Shown piece after piece: positions 49,303 to 59,472 of a stretch of 64,000 nucleotides of DNA. The notes beneath the pieces were generated by a model that did not search any database, was not told the origin of the DNA, and was given only the letters and a program-made list of their open reading frames with translations. Both the position numbers and the translations under genes were made by a program. Position 1 is the first letter of the stretch, and every line of letters begins with the position of its first letter. Location of the stretch: positions 56,066-120,065 of the forward strand of contig JAJDWR010000068.1 of NCBI GenBank assembly GCA_022825505.1, read 5' to 3'. The stretch comes from Gammaproteobacteria bacterium (lineage in GTDB: Bacteria; Pseudomonadota; Gammaproteobacteria; Steroidobacterales; Rariloculaceae).

Positions 49303-49372
49303 CCGTGTCGCGACCCGTGTCGCGACCCGTGTCATGACACGATCCGTGCCGTGACACGTTCGGCGTCGTGAC
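49303..49372. repeat. Five 12-bp iterated elements upstream of the T2SS operon
   Basis: Variants of CCGTGTCGCGAC start at 49303, 49315, 49327 (CCGTGTCATGAC), 49344 (CCGTGCCGTGAC) and 49361 (CGGCGTCGTGAC). The first three are in direct tandem and the last two are spaced by 5 bases. Each unit is itself a partial palindrome built on GTC/GAC. The array lies between divergent clpS and gspC, where a regulator could control either. Confidence 0.6.
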
Positions 49373-49458
49373 AATCGCACACGGTGACTTGTTACCGCGT
49401 GCCGGCCCACCTAACATTAGCCATTGGCACCGAAAACCCGGGAGTGCGCGGCGTATTC

Positions 49459-50382
49459 ATGGACTTCGCGACCCAACTTCTGCGATGGCGGCAGTTCGCC
49501 CCGGAGCACTGGGCCAGGGCCGCCAACCGCTATCTGCCCCCGGCCGTCAGCGCGCTGCTGATTCTGGCGCTCGCATGGCAGGCAGCGAAGCTGACGTGGG
49601 CCTTGATTCCCGGCATGCCGGCGGACGCGCCCTCCCCGGTAGTGAACCCTATCGCCCCTGAACAGTCGGCCGGCGCGACACAGGCCATCGACATCACCCG
49701 GATCATGGACAGCGACCTTTTCGGCGAGGTTTCCAGCGAACCGGTGGCGGCGCCGGCGGTCAGCGTGCTGGAGGCGCCGGAGACCACGCTCAACCTGCAG
49801 CTCAAGGCCACCGTGGCCGATACGCTGGAGAATCGCCGCGGCGCCGCAATCATCGCCAGCGGCCAGGTGGAAAAGACCTATACCGTTTCCGACGTCATCG
49901 AAGGGGCCGGCGGAGCGCAACTGCATGCGATCTACAACGACCGGGTGATCCTCAACCGCGCCGGACAGCTCGAAACCCTGAGCCTGCCCACCGAGTACGC
50001 ATCCGGCAACATCGGTGCGGTCTTCGCTGCGCCTCCCATGCCGGTCCCCGTCGAGGCGACGCTCAGGAGCGTGATCAGCGACAACGCGACTCGCATCAAC
50101 GAGATCGTCCGGGTCGCCGCCCACATCGAACAGGGTAGAATGATCGGATTCAGGCTCAACCCCGGCGAGCAGCCCGAGCAATTTTCGGCGCTGGGATTCC
50201 AGCCGGGGGATGTGGTGACGGAGATCAACGGTACGGCCATGTCCGATCCCAGCCGCGGGCTGCAGGTATTCGAGAGCCTGGGCGAGAGCACCATGGCCAA
50301 CGTCACCGTGGTCCGCGACGGCGCTCCGCAGGTCCTGACCATCGACACAACCCTGTTGGGTGAACTGGACGCCGCTCAATAG
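49459..50382 (+). CDS. gspC: Type II secretion protein GspC
   Basis: A 307-residue inner-membrane clamp protein. It has one N-terminal membrane helix (YLPPAVSALLILALAWQAAK), a periplasmic HR domain (IMDSDLFGEVS ... LQLKATVADTLENRRGAAII) that contacts the secretin, and a C-terminal PDZ domain (GRMIGFRLNPGEQPEQFSAL; FQPGDVVTEINGTAMSD). The ATG at 49459 is preferred over an open frame extending upstream. It begins the gspC-D-E block. Confidence 0.92.
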   Translation: MDFATQLLRWRQFAPEHWARAANRYLPPAVSALLILALAWQAAKLTWALIPGMPADAPSPVVNPIAPEQSAGATQAIDITRIMDSDLFGEVSSEPVAAPAVSVLEAPETTLNLQLKATVADTLENRRGAAIIASGQVEKTYTVSDVIEGAGGAQLHAIYNDRVILNRAGQLETLSLPTEYASGNIGAVFAAPPMPVPVEATLRSVISDNATRINEIVRVAAHIEQGRMIGFRLNPGEQPEQFSALGFQPGDVVTEINGTAMSDPSRGLQVFESLGESTMANVTVVRDGAPQVLTIDTTLLGELDAAQ

Positions 50383-50398
50383 CAGCGGGAGGCAAACT

Positions 50399-52360
50399 AT
50401 GGAACAGGTCTTTCGCACCAGGACTTCCGCCTTGCCGGCAATGCTCGCGCTGGCAACGTTTTTTGCCGTCATGCGAGCCGATGCCCAGCAGCCGGGCCCG
50501 CAGATCATGCCCAACTATCGGGAAGCGGATCTGCGCCAGGTCGTCGAGGCGGTGGGCGAGGTCACCGGCCGGAACTTTCTCGTCGACCCCCGGGTGACCG
50601 GGCAGGTGACGTTCCTGTCCTATTCGCCGATGTCGGCCGAGGCGTTCTACGAGGCATTTCTGGCCACGCTGCAGATCCACGGCTTCATCGCGGTCGAGTC
50701 CGAAGATGTCGTCAGGATCGTTCCCGATGCCACGGCCCGGGTGCATCCCGGGCTCGCCGAGGAGACCGGCGGCGATCGAATCGTCACCCAGGTCGTGCAA
50801 CTCGCCAACGTCGGCGCCGCACAGCTCGTGCCGATCCTTCGCCCCCTGATTCCGCAGTACGGACACCTGGCGGCCCACCCCGGATCCAACACGCTGATCA
50901 TCGTCGACCGCGGTTCCAACGTCGATCGGATGCTGAACATCATCGGCCGCATGGACCAGGCCTCGGACGAGGAAATCGAGGTGATCCGGCTGGAGAACGC
51001 TTCGGCAAGCGAAGTGGTCACCATGCTCGGAGCCCTGGAACAGGGCGCGGTGACCGAGGGCATTCCGCCGATGCAGATCGCCGCGGATGACCGCACCAAC
51101 AGCATTCTGCTGTCCGGGCCGACCGACCGGCGCCTGCGGTACCGGGCGTTGATCGCGCACCTGGATACGCCTTCGGGCGAAGCCGGAAACTCTCAGGTTC
51201 GGTACCTGAACTATGCAAGCGCCGAAGATCTGGCACAGAACCTTCAAGCGCAGTTCGGAAGCGCGGCCTCCGCTGAAGGCGCCCCGCCCGAAAGCATCAA
51301 TATCTGGGCCGATGCCGGCACCAATTCCCTGATCATCAATGCGCCGGCCCGCATCGTGCAGGACATGAACGCCGTCATTGATCGGTTGGATATCCGCCGC
51401 GCCCAGGTCCAGGTCGATGCGATCATCGTCGAACTGTCGGAGCGCCGGGCGAACGAACTCGGGGTGAACTGGATACTGCAGGGCTCCCAGGAAAACGCCC
51501 CCGTGGGCGGCACCAACTTCTCCTCGGCCAACGCGCCCGGAATTCTGCAGTTGGCCAGCGCCGCCGCGGGCGCGTCCGGGTCGGGCGCCACCGGACTCTC
51601 CCTGGACCCCCAGGGCCTGCTGGCGGCCGTCGGGCGAATCTCCGACAGCAGTTCCAGTTGGGCAGCGCTGCTCTCCGCGCTGGCCTCCGACACCGCCACC
51701 AACATCGTCGCCACGCCCACTCTCGTCACGCTGGACAACGAGGAAGCCACGATTTCGGTTGGCAGCGAAGTGCCCTTCCTCACCGGCCAGTACGGCAGCA
51801 CGGCGGGCACGGTCGGCACACTCAATCCGTTCCAGACGATCAGCCGCAACCCGGTCGGCACGACCCTGACGATCACGCCCCAGATCAACGAGGGCTCCGG
51901 CGTCAAGCTGGTCATCGTGCAGGAGACCTCCAGCATCAGCCCCGCGGTGGAGGGCGCCGTGGACCTGGTGACCGACCAGCGCAACATCACCACCTCGGTG
52001 TTCGTGGACGACGGCAACATCCTCGTGCTGGGCGGCCTGATCGACGACCAGTTGCGCGAGGTCGAGCGGCGCGTGCCGATACTCGGGCGGATTCCGGGCC
52101 TGGGGGCGTTGTTCCGGTCCCAGACGACGGAACTGGACAAGACCAACCTGATGGTCTTTATCCGTCCGACCATTCTGCGCGACAGCGCCCAGGCCGCGTT
52201 TCAGACCGACGCCAAGTACCGTTACATCCGCGACCTGCAACTCCAGCAAGGGGAGCAGAGCGTGCAATTGATGAGCGACGCACAGCGCCCCACCCTGCCG
52301 GAGCTTCCGCCCGTACAACCCCCGGACGAATCGGACGAACCGGACGAGCCGGCGGAGTAG
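50399..52360 (+). CDS. gspD: Type II secretion secretin GspD
   Basis: A 653-residue outer-membrane channel subunit. GGGAGG precedes the ATG at 50399; a signal peptide ends near ADAQ. The N0 domain ([20 protein letters not shown]) is followed by N1-N3 ring domains ([41 protein letters not shown]) and the secretin core ([15 protein letters not shown] [62 protein letters not shown]). No S-domain for a pilotin is obvious at the acidic, proline-rich C-terminus. Confidence 0.96.
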   Translation: MEQVFRTRTSALPAMLALATFFAVMRADAQQPGPQIMPNYREADLRQVVEAVGEVTGRNFLVDPRVTGQVTFLSYSPMSAEAFYEAFLATLQIHGFIAVESEDVVRIVPDATARVHPGLAEETGGDRIVTQVVQLANVGAAQLVPILRPLIPQYGHLAAHPGSNTLIIVDRGSNVDRMLNIIGRMDQASDEEIEVIRLENASASEVVTMLGALEQGAVTEGIPPMQIAADDRTNSILLSGPTDRRLRYRALIAHLDTPSGEAGNSQVRYLNYASAEDLAQNLQAQFGSAASAEGAPPESINIWADAGTNSLIINAPARIVQDMNAVIDRLDIRRAQVQVDAIIVELSERRANELGVNWILQGSQENAPVGGTNFSSANAPGILQLASAAAGASGSGATGLSLDPQGLLAAVGRISDSSSSWAALLSALASDTATNIVATPTLVTLDNEEATISVGSEVPFLTGQYGSTAGTVGTLNPFQTISRNPVGTTLTITPQINEGSGVKLVIVQETSSISPAVEGAVDLVTDQRNITTSVFVDDGNILVLGGLIDDQLREVERRVPILGRIPGLGALFRSQTTELDKTNLMVFIRPTILRDSAQAAFQTDAKYRYIRDLQLQQGEQSVQLMSDAQRPTLPELPPVQPPDESDEPDEPAE

Positions 52361-52364
52361 CGAA

Positions 52365-53867
52365 GTGGCTGAGACGGAGGCCGCCGCGGAGCAGGGCGCA
52401 CCCGAGCCCGCGCCGCGCGAGCGCATGCTGCCGTTCGCATTCGCCAAGCGCCAGGGCGTGCTGTTGCAATACGACCGCAGCGAGTATCCCCAGGTTATCT
52501 ACCGACCGGGCGTTTCGCCCCAGTCCCTGGCCGAGGTGCGCCGGTTCGTGGGCGCCAGGGTCGCCTACTCCGGCGTGGATGCCGAGACGTTCGAGACGCA
52601 GTTGCAGGCGGCCTACGAGAGCGGCGCTGCCATGACCATGATGGAGGGGCTGGACGACGAGACCGACCTGCTCCAGGTGGCGCAGCAACTCCCGGAGCCC
52701 TCCGACCTGCTGGAGAGCGACGACGAGGCGCCCATCATTCGCCTCATCAACGCGGTCCTCACCCAGGCGGTGAAGAAGAACGCCTCGGATATTCATATTG
52801 AGCCCTACGAGAACCGCCTCGCGGTCCGGTTCCGCATCGACGGCGTGCTGCAGGAGGTCCTGCAGTCGCGCCGCGCCGTGGCGCCACTGGTGGTGTCGCG
52901 CGTCAAGGTCATGGCCAAGCTGGACATCGCCGAGAAGCGCCTGCCCCAGGACGGGCGCATTTCGCTGCGGATCGCGGGGCACGCCGTCGACGTTCGCGTC
53001 TCCACGATCCCCTCCGGTCACGGGGAGCGCGTGGTGCTGCGACTGCTTGACAAGCAGGCCGGACGCCTGGACCTGGCGCACCTGGGCATGTCCGGGCGCG
53101 ACCAGCGGCGCATGGACGAACTCATTCATCGCCCCCACGGCATACTCCTGGTCACCGGGCCCACCGGATCCGGAAAGACCACCACACTCTATGCGGCGCT
53201 GGAGCGGATCAACGACCTGACCCGCAATATCCTCACAGTGGAAGACCCCATCGAGTACTACATCGACGGTATCGGCCAGACCCAGGTGAACACCAAGGTG
53301 GACATGACCTTCGCCAGGGGACTTCGGGCCATCCTACGTCAGGACCCCGACGTGGTCATGGTCGGTGAAATACGGGACCTGGAAACCGCCGAGATCGCCG
53401 TCCAGGCAAGCCTGACCGGTCACCTGGTGCTGTCGACGCTGCATACCAACACCGCCGTGGGCGCGGTGACCCGCCTGCGCGACATGGGCGTGGAACCGTT
53501 CCTGCTGTCGTCCAGCCTGATCGGCGTGCTGGCGCAGCGGCTGGTCCGGGTGCTGAATCCGGAGACTCGCACGGCGTATACGGCAGGCGACTACGAATGC
53601 CAGTTTCTCGGCGCCGACCCGCAAAATCCGCCGACGCTCTACCGCGCCAACGAAAACGAGTTCGGTTACCAGGGGCGTACGGGCATTTACGAACTCGTGG
53701 TCATTGACGATGCCATGCGGACCATGATCCACGAAGGCGCCGGCGAACACGCCCTGGAAAACCAGGCTCGCACGAGCGCCCCGAGCATCCGCGAGGACGG
53801 CGTTCGCAAGGTGCTGGACGGTGAGACGACACTCGAAGAAGTCCTGCGGGTGACCCGCAGCGACTGA
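52365..53867 (+). CDS. gspE: Type II secretion ATPase GspE, lacking the tetracysteine motif
   Basis: A 500-residue cytoplasmic motor starting with GTG at 52365. The order is N1E/N2E regions, an arginine-rich domain ([22 protein letters not shown]), Walker [14 protein letters not shown] near residue 265, Asp box [14 protein letters not shown], Walker [13 protein letters not shown] and His box [11 protein letters not shown]. Where GspE proteins carry the zinc-binding CxxC...CxxC domain, this one reads [12 protein letters not shown] ... [16 protein letters not shown], with none of the four cysteines. The fold around the motif is kept. The gene is 4 bases after gspD. Confidence 0.95.
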   Translation: MAETEAAAEQGAPEPAPRERMLPFAFAKRQGVLLQYDRSEYPQVIYRPGVSPQSLAEVRRFVGARVAYSGVDAETFETQLQAAYESGAAMTMMEGLDDETDLLQVAQQLPEPSDLLESDDEAPIIRLINAVLTQAVKKNASDIHIEPYENRLAVRFRIDGVLQEVLQSRRAVAPLVVSRVKVMAKLDIAEKRLPQDGRISLRIAGHAVDVRVSTIPSGHGERVVLRLLDKQAGRLDLAHLGMSGRDQRRMDELIHRPHGILLVTGPTGSGKTTTLYAALERINDLTRNILTVEDPIEYYIDGIGQTQVNTKVDMTFARGLRAILRQDPDVVMVGEIRDLETAEIAVQASLTGHLVLSTLHTNTAVGAVTRLRDMGVEPFLLSSSLIGVLAQRLVRVLNPETRTAYTAGDYECQFLGADPQNPPTLYRANENEFGYQGRTGIYELVVIDDAMRTMIHEGAGEHALENQARTSAPSIREDGVRKVLDGETTLEEVLRVTRSD

Positions 53868-53874
53868 CGCGTCC

Positions 53875-54750
53875 ATGGAAGAACCGGTCACCTTCGAGTC
53901 GGCCGGAGGGTTGAAGCTCTCCGGCGTCATCCATATCCCCGACGATCTGCAGCCAGGCGAAAGACGGCCGGGATTCATCGTGCTGCATGGCTTCGGCAGC
54001 AACCACAGCGCCGGCAACACCGCAACGCCTGCGCAAATGCTCTGCGAGTGGGGCTATGTGACGCTTCGTTTCAGCATGCGCGGCTGCGGCGACAGCGAAG
54101 GCGAGTTCGGGCGGATCATCTGCATGGACCAGGTCGAGGATACCCGCCACGCGTTGAGTTTCTTTCTGGACCGGCCGGAAATCGACGCCGACCGGGTGGG
54201 ACTGCTCGGCAGCAGCTTCGGCGCGGCGGTCGCTCTCTATACGGCCGGGATCGACCCGCGCCCCGCCGCAGTCATCTCGTCGGTGGGCTGGGGCAACGGT
54301 GAAACCAAGTTTCGCGCCCAGCACGCCGGGCCGGAAGCGTGGAAGAGATTCACCGCGATGTTGGCCGCGGGCGCGGAGCACCGGGAACACACGGGTGAGT
54401 CTCTGATGGTGTCACGCTACGACATCGTGCCGATTCCCGACCGTCTTCGCGGCCACCTGGCAACCAAATCGGTCATGCAGTTTCCCGTGGAAACCGCGCA
54501 GAGCATGTTCGACTTCAGGCCGGTGAATGTCGTCGGCAATATCGCGCCCCGCCCTCTCCTGCTGTTGCACGCAGCGCGCGACTCGGTGTGCCCCGCGGAA
54601 CAGTCCATCGAGTTGTTCGGGCGCGCGGGACAGCCCACGGAACTGCACCTGCTGACCGACGTCGATCACTTCCTCTTCGCGGAGGGCAACGACCGGGTCA
54701 GGACGCTGGTCAGGGACTGGCTGGACCGTTATCTGCCGGTTGCCGCGTAG
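53875..54750 (+). CDS. Alpha/beta hydrolase
   Basis: A 291-residue cytoplasmic serine hydrolase. The oxyanion region is IVLHGFGSNHSAGN, the nucleophile elbow LLGSSFGAAVAL (serine near residue 116), acid and histidine around LLLHAARDSVCPAE and LTDVDHFLFAEG. The cap between them is helical. Substrates could be esters or acyl conjugates. It starts 7 bases after gspE, so it is in the secretion transcript but has no known role in it. Confidence 0.88.
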   Translation: MEEPVTFESAGGLKLSGVIHIPDDLQPGERRPGFIVLHGFGSNHSAGNTATPAQMLCEWGYVTLRFSMRGCGDSEGEFGRIICMDQVEDTRHALSFFLDRPEIDADRVGLLGSSFGAAVALYTAGIDPRPAAVISSVGWGNGETKFRAQHAGPEAWKRFTAMLAAGAEHREHTGESLMVSRYDIVPIPDRLRGHLATKSVMQFPVETAQSMFDFRPVNVVGNIAPRPLLLLHAARDSVCPAEQSIELFGRAGQPTELHLLTDVDHFLFAEGNDRVRTLVRDWLDRYLPVAA

Positions 54751-54843
54751 CCCTGCAATCTCCGGCGTACCGGCATCAGGGACCGACTGGTGCTGCACCA
54801 ACCTCATAACGCGCTGATATGGCGTAATAGGGTTGATGAAGCA

Positions 54844-55902
54844 CTAGAGTCCCAGCAATTCCTTCGCCTCGGCCACAACGGACTCCGGGGTATCCAGCGC
54901 GTTCTCGACGATCGCCTGTAGCTCCGCCCCAAGCCTTGGGGTGACTGGAGCGCGCATGGCAGTTTGTATGGCGTCGGCGAAGGACTCGTCATCGAGCATG
55001 GCGCCGAAGGCCTCGCGCAGGGCGGCCAGCCGATCGGGCGGCACCTCGGGCGGGGCAAACAGGGGCCAGCCCATGTCCGGGCCGATCTCCAGGATCTGCG
55101 CCAGCGCCCGCTCCCGGTCGCTGGCAACCAGGTCGCCGATGTGAGGCGTATTCGGCGCCCGGGCATCGGGCGGGCCAATACGAACCAGGAAGTGAAGCCG
55201 GCCGCTCTCGAGCCACTCGGGCCTGGCGAGCGACCAGAAATCGAGACCGGCCGCCTGGCCGTGAACTTCGCCACGTTCCATGGCCAGGGAGATTTCGGCG
55301 CTGCCCTGATAACCGGTAATGATCCTCACGTTGATGCCAAGCAGTTCCCTGGCCAGGGTCGGCAACTGGTACAGCAACGAGCCGCGGCCCGTGGCGCCGA
55401 GAATGATTTCCGTCTGCCGCGCCTCATCGACCGTAGTTGCCGGAGATCCCGCCAGAACCGTAATCGCATTGGTGGACGTGACCGCCGAACCGATCCAGGT
55501 CAGTTCGCGGCCTTCGTACCTGGCCCGATCGGGCTCCATGAGCTGCGCAAGCACGATAGCGGGGAGGCTGTAACCCAATACGGTGCCGTCCCGGGCAGCG
55601 GAACGGTAAATGTGATTGGCCATGGTGACGCTGCCGCCCCCGGGCATGTTCTGCACGATCACCGTCGGTTCGCCGGGCACGGTTTCCTCAAGGAACCCTG
55701 CGATGATGCGAGCGGTGATATCGGTGATGCCGCCGGGCCCGGCGCCGACCAGGATCGTGATCGAGCGGTTGGAGTAGAACTCGGCCACATCCTGCGCGAC
55801 GGCTGGGGGGAGACTTGCCAACCATGCCGTCACCAGAGCGACGGGTAACCTGGTTCCGACTGACCGGATACAGGCCCTGATAATGCGCGCGAGGCAGTTC
55901 AT
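54844..55902 (-). CDS. Bug/TctC-family periplasmic solute-binding receptor
   Basis: A 352-residue exported binding protein (signal peptide RLPVALVTAWLASLPPAVAQ). The Bug signature appears as ITILVGAGPGGITDITARII near residue 48, then VQNMPGGGSVTMANHIY and ITGYQGSAEISLAMERGEV. It captures a small carboxylate for a tripartite tricarboxylate transporter. The matching membrane protein is the TctA-TctB fusion at 59679-61739, about 4 kb away on the same strand, separated by the Rieske oxygenase and the operon at 57281-59472. Confidence 0.88.
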   Translation of the reverse strand: MNCLARIIRACIRSVGTRLPVALVTAWLASLPPAVAQDVAEFYSNRSITILVGAGPGGITDITARIIAGFLEETVPGEPTVIVQNMPGGGSVTMANHIYRSAARDGTVLGYSLPAIVLAQLMEPDRARYEGRELTWIGSAVTSTNAITVLAGSPATTVDEARQTEIILGATGRGSLLYQLPTLARELLGINVRIITGYQGSAEISLAMERGEVHGQAAGLDFWSLARPEWLESGRLHFLVRIGPPDARAPNTPHIGDLVASDRERALAQILEIGPDMGWPLFAPPEVPPDRLAALREAFGAMLDDESFADAIQTAMRAPVTPRLGAELQAIVENALDTPESVVAEAKELLGL

Positions 55903-56154
55903 CCGGCGAACTTACCTGCGGGCGGACTCGCTGGCAACCGGCCGTGTGTTTGCCAGCATTGTCAAAAGCAGCTTAACCGCGATCTCGCCGTCACGGGTTC
56001 CATTGGCCGAGCTTATGGCGCCGGAAAGAATAAAGTATTGGGCAGCATCCGGTTACGGCGATATAGTGACACCCTGCGGCAAGTCGATTCTGACCATTGA
56101 TCGGTATCCCCGAAGCGGACTGCCGCAAGCGTCCACGGCCGGGAGGCGGGCACC

Positions 56155-57225
56155 ATGCAAACAGACGGTACGGTACTGGACCAGGGTTCCGCACTGCATC
56201 CGTTCCCCGAGGGTTGGTACTTCGTTGCAACCCGCGAGTCCATCCTCAGGGACCAACTGTTGGCAAAGACCTGGCTGGGTCAGAACATCATCGCCTGGTG
56301 CAACGATGAGGGACGCATCTGCGTGGCCGAGGCGGTCTGTCCCCACATGGGCGCCGACCTGACGCCCGAGGGCGGAGGGGCAGTGCGCAACGGCTGCCTC
56401 GTCTGTCCGTTCCACGGCTTTCAGTTCGATGCGGCCGGCCAGTGCGTCGCCACACCCCATGCCCCGCCGCCGAGAACGGCCAGGCTGAAGGTGTTCGAAA
56501 CCCAGGACGTGCTCGGCCTGGTCTTTGCCTGGTGGGGTATCGAAGGCCGATCGCCGCAATGGAGGCTGCCCGAGGAGCCGCCCACGGGAGCGGACTGGAG
56601 TTCCTTCGAGTTCAAGACGTTCCGTTTCCGGGGCCATCCACAGGAGACCGCCGAAAATTCGGTGGACCTGGCCCACCTGCGGCTCGTGCACGGCTACGAC
56701 CACGTTGAGCCAGTGGGAAACGTATCGGTCCACGGCGCCTATCTGAAGAGTTGCTTCGACTTCAAGCGCCGGCGACGCATCGCGGGACTATTCGACGTTC
56801 TGTTCAACGTCTCAGCGATCACCCACGTGCACGGACTCGGCTACTCGTACGTTGAGATCCGCGAGCACTCCATCGGGATGGACGCGCGCTTGTGGGTTCT
56901 GTCCACGCCGGTGGACGGTACGTATAACGAACTGGTGCTGGTCTCTCAGGTCCGGGATATTCGGAAGCCCAAGCGCTTTGTGGTGGGCCTCGGGTTCCTG
57001 CCGTTGCGGCTGCGCACGCGACTGATGAACAGGATCATGAGCCGTGCGCAGAAGCGGGATGTCGATCAGGACGTGATCATCTGGGAACGCAAGAAATACC
57101 TGCCGCGGCCGCGGCTCAGCCGCGCCGACGGCGAGATCGCGGTGTATCGTCGCTATTGCAAGCAGTTCTATGGCGATGCCCGCGACCATGTGGGCCAGGA
57201 TCTACGGCATCTGCGGTCTGTCTAG
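56155..57225 (+). CDS. Rieske-type non-haem iron oxygenase (cholesterol desaturase-like)
   Basis: A 356-residue oxygenase component. The Rieske cluster ligands are CPHMGADL and CPFHGFQFD (two Cys, two His). The mononuclear iron site is in ENSVDLAHLRLVHGYDHV (Asp/His facial triad with a bridging Asp). The short length and the HGYDHVEP phrase match the branch that contains DAF-36/Neverland cholesterol 7-desaturases and KshA-like steroid hydroxylases rather than benzoate dioxygenases. No reductase gene is adjacent. It is transcribed alone on the plus strand between the two minus-strand transport and catabolic units. Confidence 0.88.
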   Translation: MQTDGTVLDQGSALHPFPEGWYFVATRESILRDQLLAKTWLGQNIIAWCNDEGRICVAEAVCPHMGADLTPEGGGAVRNGCLVCPFHGFQFDAAGQCVATPHAPPPRTARLKVFETQDVLGLVFAWWGIEGRSPQWRLPEEPPTGADWSSFEFKTFRFRGHPQETAENSVDLAHLRLVHGYDHVEPVGNVSVHGAYLKSCFDFKRRRRIAGLFDVLFNVSAITHVHGLGYSYVEIREHSIGMDARLWVLSTPVDGTYNELVLVSQVRDIRKPKRFVVGLGFLPLRLRTRLMNRIMSRAQKRDVDQDVIIWERKKYLPRPRLSRADGEIAVYRRYCKQFYGDARDHVGQDLRHLRSV

Positions 57226-57280
57226 CCAGTATGGACTGACCTGCCCCGGCTTCGAGTACCGTCAATTCCTCATAGCCGGT

Positions 57281-58093
57281 TCAGAACGGTTTGAGCTCGC
57301 CCTCGAAGCCGTAGATGCTGCCGCTGTATTCGGGCGTCGCCTGGTCGATGACCTCGATGAAGCCGGCAACGACATCCTTCACCGGCGTGCCGCGATTGCC
57401 GATTTCGTCCTCGGCCATCCCCTCGAAACGCTCGGTGATCGTGAAGCCCGGCGCCAGGTTGAACGTGATGGCTTCGGGATCCAGGGTCCTCAAGTGGGCG
57501 GCGAGGTTGACCATGTTCCTGTTCAGTGCCGCCTTGGTGCTCTTGTAATAGAACCCGGTACCGGCAAAGGCTTCCATGCCCATCGTCACCGACCCCGCGC
57601 CCGAGGTCATGTTGAGAATCATCTTGCGGTCACTGGCGAGTACGTTCTCGACCAGCGCCTCCGAGACGAGCAGGGGCGCCAGTACATTGGTCGTGAAGTA
57701 CGGCATGAAGTGCTCCGGCACCAGCGTCCCGAAATTTTCGTTGGTCTGCTCCGCGAGCGTTCCCGTGGCATTGATCCCCATCACGGCGGCGTTGTTCAGC
57801 AATACATCGATCGGCATACCCTCGAGCCTGGCGACCAGGGCTTGAAGGTGGACGGCGTTGTTGACGTCCAGCGTTTCCACCTGGAGGTTGTCATATTCCG
57901 AAGATAGCTCGGCGAGCGTGTCAGGCACCTGTTCACGGCGATGCGTGGCAATGACGTGCCAGCCCTTGTCCGCGTACTGCTTCGCGAACTCCAATCCGAT
58001 GCCGCGATTGGAGCCGGTGATCAGGATGGTCTCGGCACTCGCTGCAAACGAAACAAGCATCGCTGCGATCACAAGGAGACACTTGGTCTTCAT
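57281..58093 (-). CDS. Short-chain dehydrogenase/reductase with signal peptide
   Basis: A 270-residue SDR. The ATG at 58093 opens a signal peptide (MKTKCLLVIAAMLVSFAASA) joined straight to the Rossmann loop ILITGSNRGIGLEFA. GGGAGAG lies upstream. NNAAVMG and the catalytic Ser/Tyr-x-x-x-Lys (MTSGAGSV and FYYKSTKAAL) are intact, so the enzyme looks functional. Classical SDRs are cytoplasmic; secretion is unusual. It is the last gene of a three-gene operon with the DoxX-like and hydratase-like genes. Confidence 0.88.
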   Translation of the reverse strand: MKTKCLLVIAAMLVSFAASAETILITGSNRGIGLEFAKQYADKGWHVIATHRREQVPDTLAELSSEYDNLQVETLDVNNAVHLQALVARLEGMPIDVLLNNAAVMGINATGTLAEQTNENFGTLVPEHFMPYFTTNVLAPLLVSEALVENVLASDRKMILNMTSGAGSVTMGMEAFAGTGFYYKSTKAALNRNMVNLAAHLRTLDPEAITFNLAPGFTITERFEGMAEDEIGNRGTPVKDVVAGFIEVIDQATPEYSGSIYGFEGELKPF

Positions 58094-58109
58094 GGGCGCT
58101 CTCCCCTGT

Positions 58110-58523
58110 CTATTCGTCGGTCGTGGAGTCGGCTTCCCGCCTGGCGGCACGCCAGTGGTAGAAGGTGATCAGCAACATCACCGGCGTCGTTGCGTAGGCC
58201 ATGCCTGCCAGGGCGATGGGGTCATTGTTGATGATGTGCGTCAATGAGGCGCCGAGCAGGATGACCGACAGGCCCATCGCGCCCAGCAATGCCCATCGCC
58301 TGAACCAGAGCGATATCGCGCCGAACAATTCCGCATAGCCGATGAAGAACAGGAAGGCGACCGGGTAGCCGTAGCCGTCGAAGCCCATGATCATCATCCA
58401 GTTGGCGCCGATCTTCATGCTCGCAGCCATGAGGAAGATGATCGTCATGGGCGCCGTCAGCACGAACAGGAGATGGTTTTCCGCCATGCGGGGCAACGTG
58501 GTCAGCGCAAGTATCCTGCCCAT
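58110..58523 (-). CDS. DoxX-like four-helix membrane protein
   Basis: A 137-residue membrane protein with four hydrophobic segments (LLFVLTAPMTIIFLMAASM, YPVAFLFFIGYAELFGAISLW, ALLGAMGLSVILLGASLTHI, GMAYATTPVMLLITFYHW). The spacing and YAELFGAISLWF fit the DoxX/DoxD-like group. Members occur as membrane partners of oxidoreductases or with no known role. It starts 4 bases after the hydratase-like gene ends and is 16 bases from the SDR gene. Confidence 0.75.
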   Translation of the reverse strand: MGRILALTTLPRMAENHLLFVLTAPMTIIFLMAASMKIGANWMMIMGFDGYGYPVAFLFFIGYAELFGAISLWFRRWALLGAMGLSVILLGASLTHIINNDPIALAGMAYATTPVMLLITFYHWRAARREADSTTDE

Positions 58524-58527
58524 CGCG

Positions 58528-59472
58528 CTACTCCCCGAAGCCTGCGGAGACGGAGATGACCCGGTCGCCGATGTAGTAGTGGACATGCCGTTTCCCCTCG
58601 ATGGGAACGGCGACGTCGATGAAGGCTTCCATCATGGCCCCGACACTGATGAGGTCGCCGACCTGCAGGGCCTCGCCCCGCTCCGCGAGGGATTCCGCCA
58701 CCTGCAGGGTCACGATGACCGGATGCACCGAGTCGCGCTCGGCAACCTGGTAGATGCTTCTTTGCGTGCCGTCCGTATTCGCGGAAATCACCGTCATGTT
58801 GCGGAGGTTCTCGAAAATGTCGGGATCGTCGGCGGTATCGAGGTACTCGCCGATCACGCCGTGTCTTGCACCCAGGTTCGTGGCCTGCATCAGGAACGGA
58901 TAGATGAAGCCATCCTGCAGTTCGTCGGGGTCGCCCAGCAACAACGGCAACTCGATGAACGCGTAGACGCGGTCCACGTAGCGCATCGCCTCTGCCACGT
59001 TATTCGCTTGATTGATCCGCTCGTCTCCGATGCGAAACAGCAGGTCCGGTTCATAATTCATCACCTGCCCGTCGATCGGAACCGTGGCGCCGTTCTCGAA
59101 GAACGCGTCTTCGCCATAGAACACACCGAACATGGGGCCGGGCAACCCGATCACGTCCCACATGGACGGGTCATGGCCGCCGATCTTGTAGCCGCGCCGT
59201 GGATGGTCGCTCGCCAGAATCGCCTCCATGTCGCGGGCCGCCTGCTGGGAGACATCGAGATCGGACAGGTCGCGGAAAATCTTCTGGTAGCAGGCGGAAT
59301 GCGCGAGGTGTTCGCGATTGTTCCAGGCTGCCGCGGCATCGGCGCCGAACGTTTCCAGGGAGCAGTCATCTGGCGCCCGGCTCCAGAGGATGCTCTGCAC
59401 GATCGCAATGACTGCGAGGCCTGCGATAAACGCGCCGCCGTAGACCCAGTTTTCCTTTCTCAAATCCCGCAT
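58528..59472 (-). CDS. Membrane-anchored 2-keto-4-pentenoate hydratase-like protein
   Basis: A 314-residue protein. A single N-terminal membrane helix (WVYGGAFIAGLAVIAIVQSILW) is followed by a domain resembling MhpD-type hydratases: RRGYKIGGHDPSMWDVIGLP, FGVFYGEDAFFENGATVPI, YEPDLLFRIGD (metal-site acidic pair Glu/Asp where MhpD has Glu/Glu) and VYAFIELPLLL. MhpD enzymes hydrate 2-oxopent-4-enoates after aromatic ring cleavage. An anchored, outward-facing form is unusual. The ATG at 59472 is preferred; upstream codons give no signal. Confidence 0.7.
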   Translation of the reverse strand: MRDLRKENWVYGGAFIAGLAVIAIVQSILWSRAPDDCSLETFGADAAAAWNNREHLAHSACYQKIFRDLSDLDVSQQAARDMEAILASDHPRRGYKIGGHDPSMWDVIGLPGPMFGVFYGEDAFFENGATVPIDGQVMNYEPDLLFRIGDERINQANNVAEAMRYVDRVYAFIELPLLLGDPDELQDGFIYPFLMQATNLGARHGVIGEYLDTADDPDIFENLRNMTVISANTDGTQRSIYQVAERDSVHPVIVTLQVAESLAERGEALQVGDLISVGAMMEAFIDVAVPIEGKRHVHYYIGDRVISVSAGFGE

